Notes: generated by a model from the sequence alone, not told the origin. A stretch of DNA of 63,138 nt from a bacterium (GCA_024226315.1 JAAELT010000349.1:1-63138); one strand, 5' to 3'. Positions 28,075-40,036 are shown, numbered from the stretch's first letter. Numbers and translations: made by a program.

Positions 28075-29766
28075 ATGAACGAGCCCTTCCAGCTCAACCT
28101 GCTGCGCCTGCAAGCGGAGCTGCGCACGCGGCTGCGCGACGCCCACAACGTGCACAAAGTGCTGGTCTACGGCTTGCGCGTCACCAGAGAGCTTTTCGAA
28201 TCTCGGGCGGGCGCAGTCGCCACGCTGAAACCGGGCCGCAGCCACGCCGACCTGCTCTACTCCATCCCCCGCAACGGGCAATGGGATCAGGCGCTGCTGA
28301 CCGACTACATTCTCGGCAAGCACCCGACAATTCCGAAGGACACTCTGCTGGCACCGATCCGGCGGCATGCTCGCCACTGGGGGGTACTCGCGCTGCGCTT
28401 CCCCGAACGGGACTTCGAGCATCGCCACCGCGAGGCCCTCTTCGCGCTCACCCGCACGCTCACCCAGATCGTGCGCGAGGTGGACGAACGGCGAGCGCGC
28501 AAGGTACGCCGTAAGATCGAATGGGAGATCGCCGATCGTCAAGAGCCCAAAGACCTCATCTACGATCTCCTGCACGGGCTGCGCTCGCTCACCCGCTACG
28601 ATCACTCGGCCTCCCTGCTGATCGCCAGGGAAGCCGGTGGAGAGCTCGAGCTGGTGGCCGAGCAGATCGCCTGGACCAAGGCCAAGAGCCGCCGGATCGG
28701 CCTGCGGTTCGAGCTCGACGAAGAGATGCGAGCCCAGCTCGACGACGGCCGGGTCCGGCTCTACGAGCGCACGGGCGCAAATTGGCTGCTCCGACGCGGC
28801 CCCGCGCCGGAGCAGCTGCCCGAGCTTCTGGAGGTCGAGGCGTCCGATGGCGTGCCGCCCGAGGTGTCCGTGGTGTGCGCGCCGATCGCTACTCCCCAGG
28901 GCGCCTTCGGGCTGCTCAAGATCTCCGCCCGACGGCACGGCGTGTTGGGCGCCTGGGAGGCGTCCTTGGTGGAAGAGTTCCTGCCCCTGGCTTCACTCGC
29001 CGTTCAGTTTTCGGTGCGCACCGAATCGCTTCAGGAGAAGGTGCTGCAATCGGAGCGCAAGCACGCCCTGGCCAACCTCACTCGCGGTATCACCCACGAC
29101 GTCAACAACGCCGTGGGTGCCATGTTGCCACTGGTGCAACAGATGCGGGAAGACGCCCGCGACGGCTCCCTCGAAGCGTCGATGCTGGACGAAGACCTGG
29201 AGTCGCTCGAAGCCTCGTTGCAGACCTGTCGGAGGATTTTTGGTGGCATGCTGGCGATCGCACGGGGATCGGCCCAGAGCGTCGGACACGGCAACCTGCG
29301 CCGCGCCGTCGACGGTGCCCTTTCCGTGCTCGGCGACAGCCTGAAGCGGCGGTCGATCGAGGTCGTCCTCGAGCTGCCGCGGGAGCTGCCGACCATCCGC
29401 GGCAGCCAGGGCGACCTCACCCAGCTGTTCCTGAATCTGTGCGCCAACGCTCGCGACGCCATGACCGACGGCGGTGAGCTGAGAATTGCCGCCGTCAATG
29501 GCGGGCGAGAGGTGCGGGTCACCGTGCAGGACACAGGATGCGGAATCCCCGAGAGAATGCTCGAGCGCGTCTCGGAACCGTTCTTCACCACCAAGTCAGA
29601 GGGCAACGGGCTGGGGCTCTCGATCTGCCGCTCGATCCTCTGGGACATCGGCGGCGAGATCGAGATCGACACCGAGCACGGTCACGGTACACGGGTCCGG
29701 GTATCGTTGCCGGTGCTGCGGGAGGACCGTGAGGACGGCCAAGGTGGTCAGGAGGGCGTGGGATGA
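28075..29766 (+). CDS. Sensor histidine kinase (GAF-like sensor, cytosolic)
   Basis: 563 aa from ATG 28075; the open frame begins at 27982, but upstream codons are not protein-like. The N-terminal 330 residues are two GAF-like regions (first around SRAGAVATLKP to ALRFPERDFE, second around LTRYDHSASLLIA to GLLKISARR). The phosphoacceptor His is in ANLTRGITHDVNNAVGAML. The ATPase domain has an N box (QLFLNLCANARDAM), VQDTGCGIPERM, the F box and GNGLGLSICRSILWDIGG. No membrane helix, so it senses a cytosolic signal. Its stop overlaps the next gene by 4 nt; together with the next gene it heads the lut operon. Confidence 0.93.
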   Translation: MNEPFQLNLLRLQAELRTRLRDAHNVHKVLVYGLRVTRELFESRAGAVATLKPGRSHADLLYSIPRNGQWDQALLTDYILGKHPTIPKDTLLAPIRRHARHWGVLALRFPERDFEHRHREALFALTRTLTQIVREVDERRARKVRRKIEWEIADRQEPKDLIYDLLHGLRSLTRYDHSASLLIAREAGGELELVAEQIAWTKAKSRRIGLRFELDEEMRAQLDDGRVRLYERTGANWLLRRGPAPEQLPELLEVEASDGVPPEVSVVCAPIATPQGAFGLLKISARRHGVLGAWEASLVEEFLPLASLAVQFSVRTESLQEKVLQSERKHALANLTRGITHDVNNAVGAMLPLVQQMREDARDGSLEASMLDEDLESLEASLQTCRRIFGGMLAIARGSAQSVGHGNLRRAVDGALSVLGDSLKRRSIEVVLELPRELPTIRGSQGDLTQLFLNLCANARDAMTDGGELRIAAVNGGREVRVTVQDTGCGIPERMLERVSEPFFTTKSEGNGLGLSICRSILWDIGGEIEIDTEHGHGTRVRVSLPVLREDREDGQGGQEGVG

Positions 29767-30908
29767 AGCGCTCGTACATCTTCGTCGTCGACGACGAGCC
29801 GGCGATGCTGCGCACCGTCACCAGGATCCTCGAGCGCGGCCACGAGGTGCGCGGCTTCACCTCACCGCGAGCCGCGCTCGAGCTCGCCCACGAGCGCCGC
29901 CCGGATCTGGCGGTCATCGACATCCGTATGCCGGAAATGGACGGTTTCGAGCTGATGAACGAGCTCGAGCGCCTCGACGAGCACATCCGGGTGATCCTGA
30001 TGACCGGCAGCGCTTTCGACACCGACAAGAAGCTCATCCGGGCGATCCGCGAGAAGGCGTTCTTCTATATTCAGAAGCCATTCGAGCGCGAGGTGTTGCG
30101 CACCCTGGTGGAGCGCTGCCTGGAGATCCAGACTCTGGAGGAGGCCAATCGCGGCTACCTGGCGCATCTGGAGCATCAACTGGCTGAGGCACGAGCGTTT
30201 CAGCAGACCATGCTTCCGGCAAGGCGGGCGAATCTCGAAGGCTTCGAGATCCAGGCCGCCTACGAGCCCTGCACGGAGCTCGCGGGGGATCTCTACGACT
30301 ATGTCGACGCGGGACCGGGCCGGGTGACCCTGCTGATCGCCGACGTGGTGGGGCACGGTGCCTCCGCCGCTATGCTCACCAGTCTGGTGAAGTCGGCGTT
30401 TCGCGCCTCTTATCCGGACTACGAGCCACTGGCGGTGGTCGAGCGCGTGGCCGAGAACGTTGCGGCTTTCGAGCCGGGCCGGTTCGTAACCCTGCTGTGC
30501 GCCCGTATCTCGCTGCAGGACCGGCGCGTGGACTATGTCAATGCCGGGCACGAAGGCGGCATGTTGGCTGGCCGGGATGGAACACCACGGCCCCTCGCAT
30601 CGACCGGCCCGCTGATCTCGCCTGTGCTACGCGACCTGGGCTGGGAGCAGAAAGAGCTGCCCTGGACCGACGGCTCGCTGCTGTTGCTCTTCACCGACGG
30701 TATCTCCGAGACCGCGAGCGGCGATGAGATGTTCGAGGTGGAACGCCTGCGGGCCATCGTCCGCCGGCATGCCGAGGAAGGCGACGGGCTGCTCGACACC
30801 ATCCTCCGCGAGGTCCGGGACTTCGCCGCCGGTCGGCCGGCGGCCGACGACATAACCCTGCTCATGGCCCGGCAGGGAAAGGGCGCAGGCCGCGGGGGCG
30901 ACGAGTGA
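29763..30908 (+). CDS. Response regulator with PP2C/SpoIIE-type Ser phosphatase domain (RsbU-like)
   Basis: 381 aa. Receiver 1-120 with FVVDDEPAML, phosphoacceptor in AVIDIRMPEMDG and Lys in FYIQKPF. A coiled-coil linker (about 125-155) leads to a SpoIIE/PP2C domain: AYEPCTELAGDLYDYV, LLIADVVGHGASAAML, NAGHEGGML, LLLFTDGISETAS and DDITLLMARQ. The metal-binding Asp residues are present. Such proteins dephosphorylate anti-anti-sigma factors and so turn a two-component signal into partner switching; no STAS or RsbW gene is seen nearby. It overlaps both the kinase upstream and lutA downstream by 4 nt. Confidence 0.94.
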   Translation: MKRSYIFVVDDEPAMLRTVTRILERGHEVRGFTSPRAALELAHERRPDLAVIDIRMPEMDGFELMNELERLDEHIRVILMTGSAFDTDKKLIRAIREKAFFYIQKPFEREVLRTLVERCLEIQTLEEANRGYLAHLEHQLAEARAFQQTMLPARRANLEGFEIQAAYEPCTELAGDLYDYVDAGPGRVTLLIADVVGHGASAAMLTSLVKSAFRASYPDYEPLAVVERVAENVAAFEPGRFVTLLCARISLQDRRVDYVNAGHEGGMLAGRDGTPRPLASTGPLISPVLRDLGWEQKELPWTDGSLLLLFTDGISETASGDEMFEVERLRAIVRRHAEEGDGLLDTILREVRDFAAGRPAADDITLLMARQGKGAGRGGDE

Positions 30909-31636
30909 GCGCCCCGGGCAAGACGGCTCTGTTCGTCACCTGCCTGGTCGACCAGTTCTTCCCCGCCGTCGGCGAGGCCGCCGTGCGGCTGCTCGAGAGC
31001 TGTGGCCGCCGCGTGGAGTTCCCCAGCGCCCAGACCTGCTGCGGCCAGCCCGCGTTCAACATGGGCTACCGGGAAGAAGCGCGCCGCCTGGGGCGGCGGA
31101 TGATCGAGATCTTCGAGCCCTACGACGAGGTGGTAACACCCTCGGGCTCGTGCGCCAGCATGGCGCGAATCCATCTACCCGAGCTGTTCGAGGTCGATGA
31201 CGAATGGCGCCCGCGCGCTCAGGCCTTCGCAAAAAGGGTGTTCGAGCTCACCGAGTTGCTGGCGAGAGAGGGCTTCGACCCCTCGGGGTGCAGGTTCGAA
31301 GGCCGAGTCACCTATCACGCATCCTGCCACCTGTTGCGCGAGCTCGGGATCACCGATGCGCCACGGTCGCTGCTCTCGGGGGTGCCGGGAGTGGAGCTGA
31401 TCGACCTGCCCGACGGCGAAGTCTGCTGCGGCTTCGGCGGCGCCTTTTCGGTGAAGATGCCGGAGCTGTCCGGCGCCATGCTCGACGACAAACTGACGGC
31501 CGCGGAATCGACTGGCGCCGGGGTCCTGACCGCCACCGACTGCGGCTGTCTCATGCACCTCGGCGGCGCCATCGAGCGGCGAGGCTCTCCCCTACGGGTG
31601 CTCCACGTGGCCGAGATCCTGGCGACCGAGAGCTGA
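30905..31636 (+). CDS. lutA: L-lactate dehydrogenase complex subunit LutA/LldE
   Basis: 243 aa. Two CCG domains characteristic of the LutA/GlpC family: FPSAQTCCGQPAFNMGY near 40 and EVCCGFGGAFSVKMPELSGAML near 180, with supporting PSGSCASM and YHASCHLLRELG. The subunit is a cytosolic Fe-S/heterodisulfide-reductase-like component of the LutABC lactate oxidation complex. The GTG start overlaps the phosphatase stop (GTGA). Seven bases separate it from lutB. Confidence 0.94.
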   Translation: MSAPGKTALFVTCLVDQFFPAVGEAAVRLLESCGRRVEFPSAQTCCGQPAFNMGYREEARRLGRRMIEIFEPYDEVVTPSGSCASMARIHLPELFEVDDEWRPRAQAFAKRVFELTELLAREGFDPSGCRFEGRVTYHASCHLLRELGITDAPRSLLSGVPGVELIDLPDGEVCCGFGGAFSVKMPELSGAMLDDKLTAAESTGAGVLTATDCGCLMHLGGAIERRGSPLRVLHVAEILATES

Positions 31637-31643
31637 GAGAGCT

Positions 31644-33053
31644 ATGCAGGTCACCAGCGACCGTTTCTCCGAGAACGCCCGCCGGGCGATTGCCGACCAG
31701 GGCCTGCAGCAGGCCCTTTCCCAGGCGGCGGGCCGCTTCGACGTCCACCGTACCGCGGCCTTCGAAGCCTTTCCCGAGGGCGACGGCCTGCGCGACCTCG
31801 CACGCGAGATCAAAGACCGAACCATCGGACACCTCGATCGCCACCTGCTACGCCTGTCCGAGTCGATCGAGAAAGCCGGCGGTGAAGTGCATTGGGCGGC
31901 AGACGCCGCGGAGGCGCGGCGGATCATCGTGGGTCTCACCGAGCGCTACGGTGCCCGGCGGGTGGTCAAGAGCAAGTCGATGACCACCGAGGAAATCGGG
32001 CTCAACGAGGCGCTCGAGGAAGCCGGCGCGGAGACGGTCGAGACCGACCTCGGCGAATACATCATCCAGCTCGCCGGCGAGGCACCATTCCACATCATCG
32101 CGCCGGCGCTTCACAAGACCCGCGAGGAGGTCACTGAGCTGTTCATGGAGAAGCTCGGTTCACCGCGCCTGGAACGGCGTGAAGACCTCATGCTCGAGGC
32201 GCGGGGTCGCCTGCGCGATATCTTCCGGCGCGCCGACCTCGGCATCTCGGGCGTCAACTTCGCGGTCGCCGACACCGGCACCGTGGTGGTGGTGGAAAAC
32301 GAGGGCAACGCTCGCCTGACCACGTCGCTGCCGCGGGTCCACGTCGCCGTGATGGGTATGGAGAAGGTGATTCCCGACCTGGAGTCGCTGGCGGTCTTCC
32401 TCAAGATCCTGGCCCGCAGCGCCACGGGTCAGAGCATGTCGAGCTATGTCTCACTGCTCTCCGGCCCGCGAGGCGACGGCGAAGAGGACGGTCCGGAAGC
32501 CTTTCATCTGGTGGTGCTCGACAATGGCCGATCGCGGCTGCTCGCCGACCCCGAGCTTCGCGAGGTGCTCAACTGCATTCGCTGCGGTGCCTGCCTGAAC
32601 GTCTGTCCTGTGTACCGGCGCGCCGGTGGCCACAGCTACGGCTGGGTCTATTCGGGGCCCATCGGGGCGGTGATCAATCCGTCACTGGTGGGCCGCGACC
32701 GCGCCGCCCAGCTGCCCTTCGCCTCGTCGCTGTGCGGCGCCTGCCGCGACGTCTGCCCGGTGCGGATCGACCTGCCGCGGATGCTCCTGGCGCAACGCCG
32801 GAAGATCGTCGCCGAGACCCGGCGCCCCGGAGGAAGGTCCGAACGTCTGGCACTGAAGCTGTTCGCCGACACCATGAACTCGGAGACCCGCTATCGCTGG
32901 GCCGGCCGCGCCCTGTACCGCCTCTCCCGCCTGTTCGGCGGCCGCGACGGATGGTGGCGCCCACCCCTGCTCTCCGGGTGGACGCGGCTGCGCGACTTTC
33001 CCGCGCCGGCGCGGGAGACCTTTCGCGACCGTTGGCGCAAGAGGAAGGGCTGA
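31644..33053 (+). CDS. lutB: LutB, iron-sulfur subunit of lactate oxidation complex
   Basis: 469 aa. N-terminal LUD domain (SKSMTTEEIGLNEALEEAG; GVNFAVADTGTVVVVENEGNAR), followed by two 4Fe-4S motifs IRCGACLNVCPVY and SLCGACRDVCPVRIDLP, then a short helical C-terminus. The arrangement is the standard LutB one. It transfers electrons from lactate oxidation; the partner acceptor is not evident here. The stop overlaps the start of lutC (TGATG). Confidence 0.95.
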   Translation: MQVTSDRFSENARRAIADQGLQQALSQAAGRFDVHRTAAFEAFPEGDGLRDLAREIKDRTIGHLDRHLLRLSESIEKAGGEVHWAADAAEARRIIVGLTERYGARRVVKSKSMTTEEIGLNEALEEAGAETVETDLGEYIIQLAGEAPFHIIAPALHKTREEVTELFMEKLGSPRLERREDLMLEARGRLRDIFRRADLGISGVNFAVADTGTVVVVENEGNARLTTSLPRVHVAVMGMEKVIPDLESLAVFLKILARSATGQSMSSYVSLLSGPRGDGEEDGPEAFHLVVLDNGRSRLLADPELREVLNCIRCGACLNVCPVYRRAGGHSYGWVYSGPIGAVINPSLVGRDRAAQLPFASSLCGACRDVCPVRIDLPRMLLAQRRKIVAETRRPGGRSERLALKLFADTMNSETRYRWAGRALYRLSRLFGGRDGWWRPPLLSGWTRLRDFPAPARETFRDRWRKRKG

Positions 33054-33721
33054 TGGAGCGGGACCGCTTTCTCGCCAGGATCAGGCCCAGCCTGGAAGCA
33101 CCGGCCGAAACTCCACGAGCGGCATGTGAGCCCTACCGCCCGCCCCCGGTTCCCGATCGCCGGCAGATGGCGGAGAGACTAGTGAGCGAGCTCGAAGCCG
33201 CCGGTGGAATCGCCCACCGTGCCGGCTCGATGGCTGAAGCCCGCGAGCGGGTGCTCGAGATCCTCGGCCGCGCCGCCGCGAAATCCGCGATTCGGGGCGA
33301 TACGCCCCTGACTCGCCGGCTCGAGCTCGATGCGGGCCTGGCGAGCGCCGGCATCGACGTCACGGTCGGCTGCCTCTCCACCGACACGACGCGCCAGCAA
33401 CTGCGCGACGCCGCCTTCATGGCCGAAGCCGGCATCACCTCTGTCGACTTCGGAATCGCCGAAACCGGCACCCTGGCCCTGCTCGCAGCCCCCGGCCAGG
33501 GTCGGGCCATCTCCCTGTTACCGCCGTTGCACGTCGCGGTGCTCGACTCCCGCGACCTGGTCTACGAGCTGGCGGAACTGTTCGAGAAGGTCACCGAGCG
33601 CGGCGGCCTGCCCAGCGCCCTGACTCTCGTCACCGGCCCGAGCCGCACGGGCGACATCGAGCAGAAGCTGACCATCGGCATCCACGGCCCGGCCGAGCTT
33701 CACCTGGTCCTGATCGACTGA
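33053..33721 (+). CDS. lutC: LutC, LUD-domain subunit of lactate oxidation complex
   Basis: 222 aa from ATG 33053. LUD domain with the signature VDFGIAETGTLALLAAPGQGR, then LPPLHVAVLDSRDLV and a conserved end TGPSRTGDIEQKLTIGIHGP. It completes lutABC, which in Bacillus subtilis is required for growth on L-lactate. It is the last gene of the plus-strand run, converging on the ankyrin gene with a 1-nt gap. Confidence 0.95.
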   Translation: MERDRFLARIRPSLEAPAETPRAACEPYRPPPVPDRRQMAERLVSELEAAGGIAHRAGSMAEARERVLEILGRAAAKSAIRGDTPLTRRLELDAGLASAGIDVTVGCLSTDTTRQQLRDAAFMAEAGITSVDFGIAETGTLALLAAPGQGRAISLLPPLHVAVLDSRDLVYELAELFEKVTERGGLPSALTLVTGPSRTGDIEQKLTIGIHGPAELHLVLID

Positions 33722-33722
33722 G

Positions 33723-35753
33723 TCAAGCCAGCTTGCGCAGAGAGTCGTTCTTGCGCTCGTAGACGAAGATGTCAGAGCCGCGCATGACGCGGGTCGCGAC
33801 GCTGCGCCAATTCCCCGGCAGATAGGGCATCATGCCGTCGTCGACGATCAGGGTGTCGGCTTCCTGACAGCCCGCGGTCATCGCCGAGACGTGGCCCTCG
33901 AAGATCCACACCGCGTGGCCCAGGGAGCCGAGCCGCCGCAGGAGCTCGAAGAACGGGATCGCCCTCGCGGCATCGCCGCCTTCGGCGTCGAGATCGTTGA
34001 AGGCGATCACGGCGACGTTACGTGCTTCGGCCGCGGGCACGATTTCTTCGGCCGCGGCGGTAGCCTCGGCCGACAGGGTGCCGGCGGCGGGGCAAGACTG
34101 GAGCATAGTGACCCGGGCCGGCGTCACCAGCACGATCTGCCGGCGGTCAGGGGCGTCGGGGCGAACCGTGTCGCCGGCGGCCGCCTGGCGCGCCGCCGCG
34201 AACACAGCCTGCGCGTCGCGCGTGAGATCGACGTCGGGCATACGGAGATCGGCCTGGGCAGGAGGTGGGGCCTGGGGAACCAGCTCGACGTCGAGCGCCT
34301 TCGCGGCGGCAGGGGTCACCGGTTCTGGAACGATCTCCCAGCCCGGCTCGTCAACCACGGCGACAGGTTGCTCGGCCGCCCCCACCGCCGCGGCAACGGC
34401 CGCGACATGAGCTGCTGGAGATGTAGGGACCGCGGGGGGCATCGCGACGGACATGGGATCCACCAGCTGGCCGGGATCGATCCGTACGGTCGCCGCCGGT
34501 GACGGCCCCCGAGCCATCGGGGCTGCAGGAACCTGGGCCTCGGGCGCCCTCGGAACGGGAGCGGCGGCGCTCGCCGCAACGCCTGCCTGGACGGGTCCGC
34601 CACCGGTCGGCAGTCCCGCCGGTCCAACGGCTGCTGGTGGAGCCACCGCCGGCGAGCGGGCGGCCGGTGCGTCCATGGGGCCGGCGACAGAACCCACATC
34701 CACGGCGCTTGCGGAACCGCGCCGGAGATTGATCACCAACAGAGCGATGAGCCCGAGCGCCAGCAGCCCGGCGGCGGCCGGGCCCAGAATCTTCTCGAAG
34801 TCCCAAGCGGGCAACCCGGCCTTGCGCCGCAGCGCCGTCGAGACCCCGCCAAAGCCCAGGTCGCTCGCCCGCTGGATCAGCGCCTCGACATCGCCATCCG
34901 CCAGGACATCGGCTTCTTCCGGCGACTGCTCGAGCAGGGACAGACAAATCTCGGGCTGACCGCTCTCGACCGCCAGCTCGACTTGGGCGAACGCCGGCAT
35001 CGCACCGCTGTCGATCGACATCCGGACGACGTCTTCGCGGCCGGCGGCAATAGCGTCGTCGAGCGCGCCTGCCAGGACCCCCCTCACCAGGCCGGCGGCG
35101 AGGACCCGATCGACCGTCTGCTGTTGGCCGCCGCGCAGCGCGACGCTCAGGACGTTGAGGTCGGCCGGCACGGTGCTGACGTCGGCGCCGCGCTCCAGAC
35201 AGTAGTCGATCAGCTCGATTCGCTCGTGGCCAACGGCGGCGGCCAGGCACAAGTCGGCCGAGCCGCCGTGGTCCAGCAGGATCTTGCTCAGAGCGGCGGC
35301 TTCGCCTCCACGTTGGGCCAGGCTGAAGAGCTGCCGGCCGGCCTCCTCCGGCGGCACCCGCGCTCCGGCACGCATCAGCAACTCGGCCATACGGACATTC
35401 TCGTGACGCACCGCCTCTTCCAGCGGGCTGTCCCCGGTCGCGCTCGGATCGCCGCCGGAATCGAGCAGCAGCAGCACCATGCGCAGGTCGTTGTGCAGCG
35501 CGGCGGTGGCCAGGGGGCTGGGATCGCCGAGGCTGATCTCCTCTTCGCCACCGTCCGCCAGGGCCTCGCGCGCCGCCTCCAGATCCCGCAGCTCGATGGC
35601 CAGGAACAGTGCCTCGCGGGGGCTGATGGGCTCGGGCTCCAGCGGTCCGGCCTGGGACGGCTGCCCCGCGCCTGGCTGCCGGTCCGATTCTCGCTGCGCC
35701 GCCACGGCCGTCGCCAGCAGGCAGCAGAGCAGGGTGAAGAGGCGTCGTGGCAT
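33723..35753 (-). CDS. Ankyrin-repeat membrane protein with Pro/Ala-rich linker and unknown C-terminal domain
   Basis: 676 aa from ATG 35753 (MPRRLFTLLCCLL), which begins a signal peptide ending near AVAAQ; a TTG at 35789 lies upstream in frame. Ankyrin repeats occupy about 40-300 (SPLATAALHNDLRMVLLLLDSG; SPLEEAVRHENVRMAELLMRAGA; LIDYCLERGADV). A single membrane helix lies about 325-345 (AAAGLLALGLIALLVI), followed by an Ala/Pro/Val-rich linker about 350-530. The last 140 residues are a folded domain of unknown type (RQIVLVTPARVTM; GHAVWIFEGHVSAM; GSDIFVYERK). If the signal is cleaved, the repeats are periplasmic and the C-terminal domain cytosolic. The function is not known. It is divergent from the YkgJ-type gene. 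Confidence 0.8.
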   Translation of the reverse strand: MPRRLFTLLCCLLATAVAAQRESDRQPGAGQPSQAGPLEPEPISPREALFLAIELRDLEAAREALADGGEEEISLGDPSPLATAALHNDLRMVLLLLDSGGDPSATGDSPLEEAVRHENVRMAELLMRAGARVPPEEAGRQLFSLAQRGGEAAALSKILLDHGGSADLCLAAAVGHERIELIDYCLERGADVSTVPADLNVLSVALRGGQQQTVDRVLAAGLVRGVLAGALDDAIAAGREDVVRMSIDSGAMPAFAQVELAVESGQPEICLSLLEQSPEEADVLADGDVEALIQRASDLGFGGVSTALRRKAGLPAWDFEKILGPAAAGLLALGLIALLVINLRRGSASAVDVGSVAGPMDAPAARSPAVAPPAAVGPAGLPTGGGPVQAGVAASAAAPVPRAPEAQVPAAPMARGPSPAATVRIDPGQLVDPMSVAMPPAVPTSPAAHVAAVAAAVGAAEQPVAVVDEPGWEIVPEPVTPAAAKALDVELVPQAPPPAQADLRMPDVDLTRDAQAVFAAARQAAAGDTVRPDAPDRRQIVLVTPARVTMLQSCPAAGTLSAEATAAAEEIVPAAEARNVAVIAFNDLDAEGGDAARAIPFFELLRRLGSLGHAVWIFEGHVSAMTAGCQEADTLIVDDGMMPYLPGNWRSVATRVMRGSDIFVYERKNDSLRKLA

Positions 35754-35837
35754 CGGGGTTCGTTCGATGAGATCCTTGCGGCGGGCCAATTCAAACTATC
35801 ATATGGCCTCCTTGGTCAACACCGCCCACTTCTGCCG

Positions 35838-36302
35838 ATGAGCCGGCTCCCCTGCCTGCAGCCCGACACTCCGGACTGGTTCGAGGACGGGGTGCGATTC
35901 CGCTGTCTGGGTCCCGAGTGCGGCGCCTGCTGCTCGGGGCAGAGCGGGCCGGGCGTGGTGTGGGTCAGCCGCGAGGACGTCGAGCGGCTGGCCGAGCACC
36001 TCGGCCCGGGCGTCTGGGAGGTCAGGCGCCGCTACCTGCGCCGGCTCGACGGGCGCGACAGCCTACGCGAGCACGCCAACTATGACTGCGTTTTCTACCG
36101 CCCGGGAACCGGCTGCACGGTCTACGAAGGGCGTCCCCTGCAGTGCCGCACCTATCCCTTCTGGGGCCGGGTGACGGCGAGCCGCACCACCTGGGAGATC
36201 GAGGCCGAGAGCTGTCCGGGAATCGGCTGTGACGACACCCGGGTGTCGGCCGAGGAGATCCGACGCCAGCTCAACCTCGATCAGGTGCGCCAGCCGACCT
36301 GA
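35838..36302 (+). CDS. YkgJ-family cysteine cluster protein
   Basis: 154 aa from ATG 35838. The cluster pattern is clear: FRCLGPECGACCSG at the front, NYDCVFYRPGTGCTVYEGRPLQCRTYPFW in the middle and ESCPGIGC near the end. These CxxCC proteins are predicted zinc or iron-sulfur binders (UPF0153); a cellular role has not been settled. The 84-nt gap to the divergent ankyrin gene must hold both promoters, but no clear -35/-10 pair is visible. Confidence 0.9.
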   Translation: MSRLPCLQPDTPDWFEDGVRFRCLGPECGACCSGQSGPGVVWVSREDVERLAEHLGPGVWEVRRRYLRRLDGRDSLREHANYDCVFYRPGTGCTVYEGRPLQCRTYPFWGRVTASRTTWEIEAESCPGIGCDDTRVSAEEIRRQLNLDQVRQPT

Positions 36303-36325
36303 GCCATCAAAGCCCTTGTGGCCAA

Positions 36326-37156
36326 CTAGAACGCAGTGGTCAGGGCGTCGAAGAAGAAGGCGCGGGTCTCGCCGTCCTCGGTCTTGACCGAGAACCGCAA
36401 GCCGGGCTCGAGAACCTCCTCGATAACTCCGCGACGGTAGCCGTGGCCCCAGGAATAGGCGGTCACTTCCGCCCCCGTCTGGAGCTCGCCTCGCCCGAGA
36501 TCCTCCAGCAGCCGGATCGAGTCTCTCGCCACCATCTGGACATTGCCGCCGTCGTCGTTGATCCACAGCCGCTCGTCACTCTCGGCAAAACAGAGTCCCC
36601 GGTGCCAGGTCCCTCCATCGGCCGACGGGTAGGCGACCCAGCGCAGGATCCGGCTACCGCCGGCCACGGGCACCGGCACCACCGTATCCATCGCCGCGGT
36701 GGCGGTCGATCCGTTCCAATCGAACACGACCTCGACTTCCCCACCCTCGATCCGCGCCACGCGGCCGACCAATTTGTCAGCGTCCCAGCGGTCAGCGAGC
36801 ACCGCGACTCCGGCTGCCAGCTCGGCCTCGGGGAGATCGGACAACGGATGCACCAGGGCTCCGGGAACGCCCTCGAAACGGGTGCCCAGGTCATCGAGGA
36901 GCTCGGCTTCGGTCCCTGAAGCCGCCACCAGGCGATAGGTCGCCAGCCGAGCTCCTTCGTTTCCTCGTTCGGGAACCACGGCCCAGACCCGTACCCCCGG
37001 CGCGGCCTCGACCGCCGTCTCCGGCAGCTCCGCGAGCCAGCTGGGCAAAGCCGCAGCAGCAAGATCCGCGGAATCCACTGGCCCCTTCTCGCCACAAGCG
37101 CCGAGCCAAAGGACCCCGGGCAGCACCAGCGACCACATCCGACGTGCTTTCTTCAT
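36326..37156 (-). CDS. Hypothetical lipoprotein
   Basis: 276 aa. Lipobox WLGAC (Cys21) after a hydrophobic segment; ATG 37156 has GGAGGAG at good spacing. No family recognised. Three or four short beta-rich segments such as VGRVARIEGGEVEVVFDW and RRGVIEEVLEPGLRFSVK recall small SH3/Tudor-like barrels, often used for ligand or surface binding, but this is only a pattern. Free-standing: convergent with the YkgJ-type gene and 54 nt beyond the receiver/kinase fragment. Confidence 0.75.
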   Translation of the reverse strand: MKKARRMWSLVLPGVLWLGACGEKGPVDSADLAAAALPSWLAELPETAVEAAPGVRVWAVVPERGNEGARLATYRLVAASGTEAELLDDLGTRFEGVPGALVHPLSDLPEAELAAGVAVLADRWDADKLVGRVARIEGGEVEVVFDWNGSTATAAMDTVVPVPVAGGSRILRWVAYPSADGGTWHRGLCFAESDERLWINDDGGNVQMVARDSIRLLEDLGRGELQTGAEVTAYSWGHGYRRGVIEEVLEPGLRFSVKTEDGETRAFFFDALTTAF

Positions 37157-37210
37157 CCGGCTCCTCCGATGCTCTCATCGATCACGAGGCCGAGCTTACC
37201 AGCGATGGCG

Positions 37211-37647
37211 TCATCCCGATGAGTCGCCGCGCTGCTGGCCGCCTGCCTCCGCCAGGGTGAACCAGAAGGTGCTGCCTTTCCCTTCACCCTCCGATTCGAC
37301 CCAGATCCGGCCGCCGTGGACCTCCACGATCCGCCGAACCAGCGCCAGACCGATCCCAGTGCCTTCGATATCGTGATCCAACCGATCGAACAGGCCGAAG
37401 ACAGTCTCGTGATACCGCGGATCGATGCCGATGGCCTCGAACGGCTTGCTCAGGAAATCGTCGGCGCCCGCGTCCATCGCTTCAACCAGATGTTCGAGAG
37501 CGCTGCGCGCCGTCAACAGGATGACGTAGACATAGGGTCCGTCCTCGCGCCGGCGCAGCTCTCGGCAGATCGAGACGCCGTCGCGTCCGGGCATCTCCCA
37601 ATCGAGGATTGCCAGCCGCGGCGCATCGTCGGCGATCAGGATGCGCA

Positions 37648-37648
<1 letters not shown>
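37211..37648 (-). pseudogene. Condensed receiver/histidine-kinase fragment with two internal deletions
   Basis: 145 aa in one open frame. It starts MRILIADD like a receiver, but jumps at once to APRLAILDWEMPGRDG, skipping the usual 35-40 residues between the acidic pocket and the phosphoacceptor Asp. The receiver then continues to DDFLSKPFEA, then switches near 37432 to IGIDPRYHETVFGLFDRL and GTGIGLALVRRIVEVHGG, the ATP-lid and G boxes of a histidine kinase. The phosphotransfer His domain, N box and first half of the ATPase are missing. The ends of a receiver-kinase protein are therefore preserved in frame with the middle removed twice. It starts at ATG 37648, overlapping the upstream kinase stop (TGATG), so it may still be translated. 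Confidence 0.75.
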
Positions 37649-40035
<2,387 letters not shown>

Positions 40036-40036
40036 C

